Assembly: GCA_027625355.1 (NCBI GenBank) | Contig: JAQBWI010000042.1 | Location: forward strand, 1 to 8,827 | DNA: 8,827 nt | Origin: Pseudomonadota bacterium | GTDB lineage: Bacteria > Pseudomonadota > Alphaproteobacteria > HIMB59 > GCA-002718135 | Direction of reading: 5' to 3' | Program-made: the position numbers and the translations under genes | The notes under the pieces: model-generated | What the model was told of the DNA's origin: nothing | Database searches by the model: none | What the model saw: the letters and a program-made list of their open reading frames with translations, nothing else | Shown here: piece after piece, positions 1 to 5,793 of the stretch | Layout of the letters: each line of letters begins with the position of its first letter | Numbering within the stretch: position 1 is the stretch's first letter

Positions 1-1
1 A

Positions 2-52
2 TTTCTTGCTGATAAATACTATGTTGTAAATAATTTTAAATATAAAAAATGA
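2..52 (+). CDS. Possible C-terminal tail of an upstream gene (partial)
   Basis: Reading from base 2, sixteen codons are open (FLADKYYVVNNFKYKK) before a TGA at 50-52. That stop overlaps the ATPase start as ATGA, the same -4 junction seen between the ATPase and the first permease. The other two plus frames stop early in this stretch. The tail is too short to assign a family; by operon logic it could belong to the sugar-binding protein or a catabolic enzyme, but I do not recognise it. An open run of this length could arise by chance, so this is weakly supported. Confidence 0.35.
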   Translation, partial: FLADKYYVVNNFKYKK

Positions 53-666
53 ATTTATATACAAAAAATATAGGCAAAACTTTCAGTGGAGTTAATGTAC
101 TTAGAAAAGTTAATTTTGACTTAAAGCCTGGCGAAGTACATGCTCTAGTTGGTGAAAATGGAGCAGGTAAATCTACTTTTGTTAAGGTTTTAAGTGGTGT
201 TTATACCCCAACTGATGGAGATATTTTTCTTGATGATAAAAAAATACAAATAAATACCCCTATAGCTGCACAAAAAAATGGAGTTTCTTTAATTCATCAA
301 GAGCCACAATCTTTCTCCCATCTCTCTGTTGCTGAAAATATTTTCATGGGACATATGGATGGAAGTAATTTTTCAAGAGTTAAGTGGAAAGATATTAACA
401 AATCCTCTGAGAAAATATTATCATCAATAGGATTAGAGATTGATCCAAAGAATATTATGGAAGGCTTATCAATAGCCGATCAACAAATGATAGAAATAGC
501 TGGAGCTTTATCAAAAAATTCAAAAATTTTAATTATGGATGAACCAACTTCCCCCCTAACTCCAAATGAAGTAGGCAAGCTTTTTGATATAGTTAAACAA
601 TTAAAAGATCAGGGAATGGCAATAATATTTATAAGTCATAGGTTAGAGGAAATTAGCTATCTCTGA
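49..666 (+). CDS. Sugar ABC importer ATPase, N-terminal half (frameshifted gene, part 1)
   Basis: This is the first nucleotide-binding domain of a double-domain sugar importer ATPase of the CUT2 type (RbsA/LsrA/rhizobial RhaT), a cytoplasmic subunit that powers uptake. Visible motifs are Walker A GENGAGKST (residues 35-43), Q-loop Gln84 in IHQEP, the LSIADQQ variant signature typical of this half (about 140-146), Walker B ILIMDEPTS (160-168) and H-loop His197. The frame stops at TGA 664-666 just after HRLEEI, where the family continues with about two residues and then I-S/A-D-R-V. That continuation is present in the next frame from base 659. A restored gene of 49-1534 would encode about 495 residues, the normal size for the family. 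No Shine-Dalgarno is visible before ATG 49, but the N-terminus fits the family start. The substrate is inferred from the mutarotase downstream, not from this protein. Confidence 0.9.
   Translation: MNLYTKNIGKTFSGVNVLRKVNFDLKPGEVHALVGENGAGKSTFVKVLSGVYTPTDGDIFLDDKKIQINTPIAAQKNGVSLIHQEPQSFSHLSVAENIFMGHMDGSNFSRVKWKDINKSSEKILSSIGLEIDPKNIMEGLSIADQQMIEIAGALSKNSKILIMDEPTSPLTPNEVGKLFDIVKQLKDQGMAIIFISHRLEEISYL
647..663 (+). other. Frameshift site in the sugar ABC ATPase gene
   Basis: The first half is read in the frame of base 49, the second in the frame of base 659 (+1). The second frame has a stop at 644-646 and the first a stop at 664-666, so the shift must lie in between. Family alignment expects two residues between HRLEEI and ISDRV, so the present sequence is best explained by loss of two bases. 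Adding two T to the TT at 653-654 would give E-E-I-L-A-I-S-D-R-V, a very family-like reading. A single-base insertion elsewhere in the interval is an alternative. Whether this is a real mutation or a base-calling or assembly error cannot be told from the sequence alone. Confidence 0.85.
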
Positions 667-1534
667 TCGAGTTACAATTTTTAGAGATGGAGACTTAATT
701 ACTACTAAAAAAATTAATGAAGTTTCTAATCAAGAAATTATTAAATATATGATTGGAAGAAGTATTGAAGATATTGATGTTAAAGAAAATGATTATCTAA
801 AAAATAATGAGACAATTTTAAGTGTTAATAATATTTCTCAGTATGGAAATTTTAAAAATATTTCTTTTGATTTGAAAAAAGGGGAAATTTTAGGATTTGC
901 AGGATTAGTTGGTGCTGGAAGAACTGAGGTAGCTAAAACAATTTTTGGTGCAGAAAATTTTGATGAAGGTGAAATTAATTTTAAAGGTAGTGTGATTTCA
1001 AACAAATCTCCTCATGAAGCAATTCAAAAAGGTTTTGCCTATGTTCCTGAAGATAGGAAGCAAATGGGTATTTTTGGATCAGTTGCTGTTGAGGATAATA
1101 TTACATCTGCGATACCTAGTGAAATTTCAAATAAATTTGGCTTAATAAGCAAGCGATCTGTATCAACAAAATCAGAAGAATATATTAATAAATTTAATAT
1201 TGTATTAACTTCCGGAAGACAATTAATTCAGGAACTGTCAGGTGGAAATCAACAAAAATGTATAATTTCTAAATGGTTATTATCTAATCCTAGTATTTTA
1301 ATATTAGATGAGCCAACAAGAGGAGTTGATGTAGGGGTAAAATCTGAAATGTATGAAATTATTAATCAACTAGCTGCTATGGGTACAGCAATTATTCTAA
1401 TTTCATCTGAGCTTCCAGAAATTTTGTCATTAGCTCATAGGATAGTAGTGATGAGAGAGGGGCAGATTACTAAAATTTTAGATAATAAAGACGCTAGTCA
1501 GGAAACTATAATGAAATTTGCAATCAGCGCATGA
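659..1534 (+). CDS. Sugar ABC importer ATPase, C-terminal half (frameshifted gene, part 2)
   Basis: This continues the ATPase gene. Bases 659-748 encode the end of domain 1 (ISDRVTIFRDGDLI and the linker), and the first ATG in this frame, at 749, falls inside the linker motif KYMIGRS. With no ribosome binding site before it, 749 is unlikely to be a true start. Counting from 749, domain 2 shows the degenerate Walker A GLVGAGRTE (52-60) usual in this half, a canonical LSGGNQQK signature (163-170), Walker B ILILDEPTRGVD (183-194) and SSELPE (219-224) where the H-loop would be. These replacements are normal for CUT2 ATPases, in which the two halves form asymmetric ATP sites. The TGA at 1532-1534 overlaps the next start as ATGA, implying translational coupling to the permease. 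Everything after the frameshift is intact. Confidence 0.9.
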   Translation: MSDRVTIFRDGDLITTKKINEVSNQEIIKYMIGRSIEDIDVKENDYLKNNETILSVNNISQYGNFKNISFDLKKGEILGFAGLVGAGRTEVAKTIFGAENFDEGEINFKGSVISNKSPHEAIQKGFAYVPEDRKQMGIFGSVAVEDNITSAIPSEISNKFGLISKRSVSTKSEEYINKFNIVLTSGRQLIQELSGGNQQKCIISKWLLSNPSILILDEPTRGVDVGVKSEMYEIINQLAAMGTAIILISSELPEILSLAHRIVVMREGQITKILDNKDASQETIMKFAISA

Positions 1535-2517
1535 GTATTTTTGATAAATTTTTAAGAATTAGGGAGCTTGGTATATTTTCTATAATTATTATAGTAGTTA
1601 TAACTGCTTCAATTATTGATTCTCGATTTTTAACAATTGACAGTTGGAGAGCAGTGTTTTTGGCAATCCCTTTAATTTTAGTTATGGCGATGGGTCAAAT
1701 GATGGTTATTATTTGCCGGCATGTAGATATTTCAATTGGGTCAATTTTAGCATTTGCCGCAATCACAATAGGTTTTGTTTTTATTCATTATCCTAATACC
1801 TCTCTTTTGATGGCATTATTTATTACTGCATCAGTTGGCACAATTATGGGTTTAGTAAATGGAATAATTGTGACTCGTTTCAATGTACACTCTATTATTG
1901 TTACACTTGGAACCCTTAGCCTTTACAGAGGTCTTGTTTTTATAGTTAGTGGTGGAAGACAGATAGATAGAAATGATATTCCAGTCCATATAATTTCTTT
2001 TTCTCAGACATCTTTCCTTTTTTCAATTCCTGCAATATTGATTTTATCTGTGATAATTGTTTTGATTACACATTTAATTATGCGCCATTCAGTTTTAGGA
2101 AGAGAAATTTATGCCACTGGAAGTAACCCTGAAGCTGCTCACCTTAAAGGAATTAATGTCACTAAAGTTACTCTCTTTTGTTTTGGGGTCTGTGGTATGC
2201 TTGCAGGTGTTGCCGGCCTATTTTATGCATCACGATTTGGTTATGTTAACCCTGGTGTTACAGGTGTTGGGATTGAGTTTATTGTTATTGCTGGAGTCAT
2301 TATTGGAGGCACGAGTATAACTGGAGGTTCAGGAAGTGTTTTAGGCACTTTTTTAGGAATTCTATTATTAGGAATTATAAATGTTGCATTACCTGTATTA
2401 AATATTCCAGGAGAATTCCAGAAAGCTATTTATGGTTTAATAATTGTGCTCGCGCTATCTTTAGATCAACTTATTATATTCAGAATGAAAAAATTAGGTG
2501 GGGGCGCAAATGCTTAA
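1531..2517 (+). CDS. CUT2-type sugar ABC transporter permease 1 (RhaP-like)
   Basis: This is an inner-membrane permease of the BPD_transp_2 family (RbsC/LsrC/RhaP), 328 residues, the usual length. Hydrophobic segments run almost throughout, starting about 14-32 and 42-61. Family hallmarks are R-HVDISIGSILAF (63-75), VTLGTLSLYRG (124-134), the cytoplasmic loop GREIYATGSNPEAAHLKGI (190-208) that contacts the ATPase, and the Gly-rich VIIGGTSITGGSGSV near 256-270. It overlaps the ATPase by four bases and the second permease by eight. Two unlike permeases with one double ATPase is the layout of rhizobial RhaTPQ and of the LsrACD autoinducer-2 importer. With a rhamnose mutarotase and sugar dehydrogenases downstream, a 6-deoxyhexose substrate is the better guess. 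Specificity resides mostly in the binding protein, which is not seen here. Confidence 0.93.
   Translation: MSIFDKFLRIRELGIFSIIIIVVITASIIDSRFLTIDSWRAVFLAIPLILVMAMGQMMVIICRHVDISIGSILAFAAITIGFVFIHYPNTSLLMALFITASVGTIMGLVNGIIVTRFNVHSIIVTLGTLSLYRGLVFIVSGGRQIDRNDIPVHIISFSQTSFLFSIPAILILSVIIVLITHLIMRHSVLGREIYATGSNPEAAHLKGINVTKVTLFCFGVCGMLAGVAGLFYASRFGYVNPGVTGVGIEFIVIAGVIIGGTSITGGSGSVLGTFLGILLLGIINVALPVLNIPGEFQKAIYGLIIVLALSLDQLIIFRMKKLGGGANA
2496..2504 (+). promoter_or_regulatory. Shine-Dalgarno deciding the start of permease 2
   Basis: The G-rich AGGTGGGGG stands about five bases before ATG 2510 and overlaps the in-frame GTG at 2498. Its position favours the ATG as the start, shortening the protein by four residues relative to the longest open frame. 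Confidence 0.5.
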
Positions 2518-3490
2518 TAAAATTTCAATATATCTAAGTGAAAACCCTACACTGCGCTATTGGATAATAAGACCAGAATGGGTTGCGGTTATTTTATTAA
2601 TAATTTCTATTATTGCATCACTGCAGTTATCACCATTTTTTGCAGATTTAGCATTTATTATGGACTCTGCAACTCCATACGTTGAATACGGATTAATTGC
2701 GATTGTTCTGACATTGATCATTATTTCTGGAGAAATAGATTTATCCATTGCCTCTATGATTGCTCTAACAGCAGTAATTTTTGGAACTGTTTATAATGCT
2801 GGATTTGGAATGCCTTTATCTATCTTGATTGGCGTTTTATCAGGAGCATTATGTGGATTGTTTAATGGAATATTAGTAACAAAACTTCAAATTCCTTCTA
2901 TCATTCTAACAATTGGAACATTAACTTTGTACAGGGGTATCGCACAAGCTTTAGCTAGTGATTTTTCTCTTGGTGGTTATCCGTCCTGGTTTATTGGTAT
3001 TGATTATCGCTATGTTGGTATCATTCCTATCCCTGTAATTATTTTTACTGTCTTTGCTATAGTAGTTGGTTTTTTACTTAGCTCTACTATTTATGGAAAA
3101 CAACTATATTTAATTGGTACAAATCCTCAAACTGCTAAATATTCTGGAATTAAAGTTGATAAAATAAAGTTATTATTATTTACTTTTTCAGGAGTAATTA
3201 GTGGTATTGCGGGAGTTCTTACTACCTCAAGACTTGCAGTAGCTCGCTTTAATATGGCAACAGGCGCAGAACTTGAAATCGTTTTAATGGTTATGTTAGG
3301 TGGAACTTATATTTTTGGCGGAAGAGGAAATATTTTTGGTACTTTTGTTGCTTTTTGGATTGTTGTGATACTCAGAGCAGGATTTAATGTTGCGCGAATA
3401 AAAATTGAATCACAATTAACTATTTTAGGAGCTATGTTAATTATAGCTATTATTTTAACAAATTATATTTATTCTAAATCACAAAAATAA
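2510..3490 (+). CDS. CUT2-type sugar ABC transporter permease 2 (RhaQ-like)
   Basis: This is the second BPD_transp_2 permease, 326 residues from ATG 2510. It is preferred over GTG 2498 because AGGTGGGGG (2496-2504) lies at good Shine-Dalgarno spacing before the ATG and would be inside the gene if the GTG were used. It overlaps the first permease's stop by eight bases. Motifs are SGEIDLSIASMIAL (73-86), LTIGTLTLYRG (133-143) and the ATPase-contact loop GKQLYLIGTNPQTAKYSGI (196-214), followed by Gly-rich MLGGTYIFGGRGN (262-274). It is clearly paralogous to permease 1 but diverged, so the channel is presumably a heterodimer. A hydrophilic stretch before the first membrane segment contains RPEW (21-24). 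The gene is intact. Confidence 0.93.
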   Translation: MLNKISIYLSENPTLRYWIIRPEWVAVILLIISIIASLQLSPFFADLAFIMDSATPYVEYGLIAIVLTLIIISGEIDLSIASMIALTAVIFGTVYNAGFGMPLSILIGVLSGALCGLFNGILVTKLQIPSIILTIGTLTLYRGIAQALASDFSLGGYPSWFIGIDYRYVGIIPIPVIIFTVFAIVVGFLLSSTIYGKQLYLIGTNPQTAKYSGIKVDKIKLLLFTFSGVISGIAGVLTTSRLAVARFNMATGAELEIVLMVMLGGTYIFGGRGNIFGTFVAFWIVVILRAGFNVARIKIESQLTILGAMLIIAIILTNYIYSKSQK

Positions 3491-3497
3491 AGAGGGG
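3491..3497 (+). promoter_or_regulatory. Strong ribosome binding site before the SDR gene
   Basis: AGAGGGG lies five bases before ATG 3503 in the 12-base gap after permease 2. It is one of the best Shine-Dalgarno sequences in a window where most junctions rely on overlap. Confidence 0.6.
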
Positions 3498-3502
3498 ACT
3501 AA

Positions 3503-4243
3503 ATGAATCAAATAGATCTAAATAATAAAACTGCAGTAATAACTGGAGGAGCTCAAGGTTTTGGATATTCAATGGTAGAGAGATTTTCTCAATCTGGAGC
3601 AAAAGTTGTTATTTGGGATAAAGATCAAGAGTTAATTAATAGCTTAGAGCTTCCTGATAACGTAAGTGCAGTACAAACAGATATAACTTCATATGAAAAT
3701 GTTGAAAAGTCTGTACAGGAAACCTTAGACAAAAATCAAACAATAGATATTTTAGTTAATAATGCAGGTATAGCAGGACCAAGTTTTAAGACTTGGGAAT
3801 ATCCGATTGATCAATGGCAAAATGTTGTTGATATAGATTTAACAGGAGTCTTCTACTGTTGCAGAGCGGTAACACCCCATATGATTAAAAATAATTATGG
3901 AAGAATTGTAAATGTAGCTTCTATTGCAGGTAAGGAGGGCAATCCTAATGCTATGCCATATAGTGCAGCTAAAGCAGGAGTAATAGCTTTGACTAAATCT
4001 CTTGGAAAAGAATTATCAGATAAAAATATTGCAGTAAATTGTGTAACGCCAGCAGCTGCCAAAACAAGAATATTTGACCAAATAAGCCAAGAGCATATAG
4101 ATTATATGTTATCCAAAATACCAAGAGGACGTTTTTTAAAAGTTGACGAACTTGCTTCTATGGTCTCATGGTTGGTTTCTGAAGAAAATTCTTACACTAC
4201 AGGTGCTGTATTTGATCTTAGTGGAGGAAGAGCAACTTATTAA
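3503..4243 (+). CDS. Short-chain dehydrogenase/reductase, probable deoxysugar or deoxy-ketoacid dehydrogenase
   Basis: This is a cytoplasmic classical SDR of 246 residues, a typical length. The Rossmann motif TGGAQGFG is at 14-21, D39 after strand 2 suggests NAD preference, and NNAG is at 86-89. The catalytic residues are S140, Y153 and K157 (YSAAK). The usual tetrad asparagine is replaced by D112 in IDLTG. The C-terminus, DLSGGRATY, resembles SDRs that I associate with alphaproteobacterial sugar loci. Two roles are plausible in non-phosphorylative rhamnose/fucose breakdown: oxidation of the free sugar to its lactone, or oxidation of 2-keto-3-deoxy-L-rhamnonate/fuconate. The linked Gfo/Idh gene could take the first role, making the second attractive here, but this is inference. 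FabG-type annotation by similarity would be misleading in this context. Confidence 0.9.
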   Translation: MNQIDLNNKTAVITGGAQGFGYSMVERFSQSGAKVVIWDKDQELINSLELPDNVSAVQTDITSYENVEKSVQETLDKNQTIDILVNNAGIAGPSFKTWEYPIDQWQNVVDIDLTGVFYCCRAVTPHMIKNNYGRIVNVASIAGKEGNPNAMPYSAAKAGVIALTKSLGKELSDKNIAVNCVTPAAAKTRIFDQISQEHIDYMLSKIPRGRFLKVDELASMVSWLVSEENSYTTGAVFDLSGGRATY

Positions 4244-4244
4244 G

Positions 4245-4250
4245 AAAGGA
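4245..4250 (+). promoter_or_regulatory. Ribosome binding site fixing the mutarotase start
   Basis: AAAGGA stands six bases before ATG 4257 in the 13-base gap after the SDR stop. It supports this start over an in-frame upstream codon at 4143, which lies inside the SDR gene. Confidence 0.6.
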
Positions 4251-4256
4251 AAAAAT

Positions 4257-4571
4257 ATGAAAAATTATGCTTGGGTTTTAGAGGTAAGACCTGGATATGA
4301 ACAAGAATATAAAAAAAGACATGATGAAATCTGGCCTGAAATGGTAGAAATGTTAAGCGCGGCTGGTTTAAGAAACTATAATATTTTTCGACATGGTTTA
4401 ACTTTGTTTGGTTATTTTGAAACTGATGATTTACAAAAATCAATTGATCATATTGTTAAAAGTGATGTTAATAAAAAGTGGGGAGAATATATGTCTGATA
4501 TATTAAAAGCAGATATAGATCCAAAGACTAATTTTCCATATCTACTTCCTATTCAAATGCATTTGGACTGA
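4257..4571 (+). CDS. rhaM: L-rhamnose mutarotase (RhaM family; L-fucose possible)
   Basis: The product is a 104-residue dimeric alpha/beta-barrel epimerase that interconverts the alpha and beta anomers of L-rhamnose, the same length as E. coli RhaM. Start 4257 gives a family-like N-terminus, MKNYAWVLEVRPG. Y18 and the proposed catalytic H22 fall in EYKKRHDEIWPE (17-28), and Y41 falls in NYNIF (40-44); these match known E. coli RhaM positions. The region DVNKKWGEYMSD (70-81) keeps the first tryptophan of the E. coli WW pair but has glycine for the second. Homologues also occur in L-fucose loci, so the family does not by itself choose between rhamnose and fucose. Co-operonic with importer and dehydrogenases, it would supply the anomer used by a sugar 1-dehydrogenase. 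This gene is the best clue to the operon's substrate class. Confidence 0.92.
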   Translation: MKNYAWVLEVRPGYEQEYKKRHDEIWPEMVEMLSAAGLRNYNIFRHGLTLFGYFETDDLQKSIDHIVKSDVNKKWGEYMSDILKADIDPKTNFPYLLPIQMHLD

Positions 4572-4573
4572 TT

Positions 4574-5632
4574 ATGAGTAAAGCAAAAATTGGAGTTATA
4601 GGAGCTGGTTGGTGGGCGACAGAGTATCATATCCCACATTTAAAAAAAAGAGATGACGTAGAGTTAGTAAGTGTATGCAAATTAGAACAGGATCAATTAG
4701 ATTTTGTCAAAAATAAATTTGGTTTTGAATTTGCCTCTACAAATTTTAAGGAAATGTTAGATTTCAGTCCACTAGATGGAGTCGTCATTGCATCTCCACA
4801 TTTTGCACATTTTGAAAATGCTAAAGCATCATTACAAAAAGGATGTCATGTACTAATTGAAAAACCAATGACAACTAATAGTCAGGATGCAGAAGAATTA
4901 TTTAGATTAGCAAAGGAATTTAAGAAAGAAATTCTTGTGCCCAATGGATTCAATTTTACTCACTATATGCCCAAGGCAGAAAAATATATTTCAGATGGAG
5001 TAATTGGAGAAATAAAACATATAGATGCAGCTTTTTCTTCATCTTTAGTAGATTTATTTCAAGGGATACCTTTAAGTGAGTCTGAAGAACACACATTCCA
5101 ACCTAAGGCATCAACTTGGTCAGATCCAAGCAAGGGTGGTGGTTATGGCTGGGGGCAGCTCTCCCATATGTTTGGTGGTGTATTTAAAATTTCACAATTA
5201 GAAGCTGAAAAAGCTTTTTGTTTTTCTGTACCTTCTCCTACAAATGTTGATTATACAAATGCGATTTCAGTTAGATTTACAAACGGCGCCACAGGATCTT
5301 TTTCTGGATCTGCTTTTGTCCCTAAAGATTTTGGGGGTACTTTTTATATTACTATTCATGGTACTAAGGGAGCTCTTTACTTAGATATGGAAATAAAAAG
5401 AGAGAGATTACTTATTCGTTTAAATGATGGTAATGAGATACGTGATGAAATTAATGAAGGGGGTGGAACAATGGCTTATACTACAGAAAATCCTCTAAAT
5501 ACTTTTGTTGACATATGTCTGAATAAGCAAGTTGAAAATCATGCTAATGCTGAAATTGGTTTAAAAACTGTAAAAGTTCTTGATGCCATTTACCGATCAA
5601 TGAAAAGTGAAAAAATGGAAATAATATATTAA
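4574..5632 (+). CDS. Gfo/Idh/MocA-family sugar oxidoreductase
   Basis: This is a 352-residue cytoplasmic NAD(P)-dependent oxidoreductase with a standard two-domain layout. The N-terminal Rossmann fold shows IGVIGAGWWATEYHIPHL (6-23), ASPHFAHF (73-80) and the catalytic-lysine motif EKPM (96-99; K97). The C-terminal substrate domain starts near 125 and contains GGGYGWGQLSH (188-198), where the family usually has GGG-x3-D-x-G-x-H. The histidine is kept but the aspartate position holds G194. It starts two bases after the mutarotase stop with no strong ribosome binding site, suggesting coupled translation. Likely substrate is a free sugar or derivative from the imported deoxyhexose, for example oxidation at C1 to a lactone. 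Other Gfo/Idh reactions (inositol-type or keto-sugar redox) are equally compatible with sequence alone. Confidence 0.88.
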   Translation: MSKAKIGVIGAGWWATEYHIPHLKKRDDVELVSVCKLEQDQLDFVKNKFGFEFASTNFKEMLDFSPLDGVVIASPHFAHFENAKASLQKGCHVLIEKPMTTNSQDAEELFRLAKEFKKEILVPNGFNFTHYMPKAEKYISDGVIGEIKHIDAAFSSSLVDLFQGIPLSESEEHTFQPKASTWSDPSKGGGYGWGQLSHMFGGVFKISQLEAEKAFCFSVPSPTNVDYTNAISVRFTNGATGSFSGSAFVPKDFGGTFYITIHGTKGALYLDMEIKRERLLIRLNDGNEIRDEINEGGGTMAYTTENPLNTFVDICLNKQVENHANAEIGLKTVKVLDAIYRSMKSEKMEIIY

Positions 5633-5793
5633 ATTTTCTCAATTTCTAAATCTATTAGGCTAGAATTTATGAAAAAAGTTTTTAAAAAAAAATTAACCTC
5701 ATTTTTTAATTCTGGAGTTAGAATCGGATTTAAATTTTTTGGAACTATTTTACTATCATAATTAAACATGATTTTTTTCAATTCTTATATTCT
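5633..5793. other. Convergent intergenic region with weak terminator-like repeats
   Basis: This gap lies between the end of the sugar operon and the end of the minus-strand dehydrogenase. It holds A/T-only inverted repeats beside T-tracts. AATTAA 5691-5696 pairs with TTAATT 5706-5711, and the A-run 5684-5690 becomes a U-run on the minus strand, so it could end the dehydrogenase transcript. ATCAT 5755-5759 pairs with ATGAT 5768-5772 and runs into T at 5772-5778, so it could end the plus-strand operon. Both stems are only 5-6 pairs with little or no G+C, so neither is a convincing intrinsic terminator. Confidence 0.3.

Noticed and set aside
655..670. CTC TGA at the end of the first ATPase frame as a programmed +1 frameshift like that of prfB (CTT TGA C).
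   Set aside because: A +1 slip would restore the right frame, but moving from CTC to TCT leaves poor tRNA re-pairing, there is no prfB-like strong Shine-Dalgarno three bases upstream, the fused product would be one residue short of the family spacing, and no recoding is known for this ATPase family.
749..1534. The second ATPase half as an independent single-domain protein starting at ATG 749.
   Set aside because: Conserved domain-1 sequence is encoded in the same frame upstream of 749, the ATG falls inside the interdomain linker, and no ribosome binding site precedes it.
2111..2320. 69-codon plus-strand open frame inside permease 1.
   Set aside because: It lies wholly within the well-supported permease gene in another frame; Leu-rich translation is a by-product of the hydrophobic codons.
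2557..2748. 63-codon minus-strand open frame opposite permease 2.
   Set aside because: Antisense shadow of a clear family gene, with no ribosome site or recognisable domain.
4143..4256. N-terminal extension of the mutarotase from ATG 4143.
   Set aside because: The extension overlaps the SDR coding region, and start 4257 gives exactly the family length with a good ribosome site.
4240..4443. 67-codon minus-strand open frame opposite the mutarotase.
   Set aside because: Antisense shadow with no family features.
5684..5778. Classical intrinsic terminators in the convergent gap.
   Set aside because: The inverted repeats are 5-6 pairs and nearly all A/T, which random sequence of this composition produces readily; described only as candidates in the intergenic entry.
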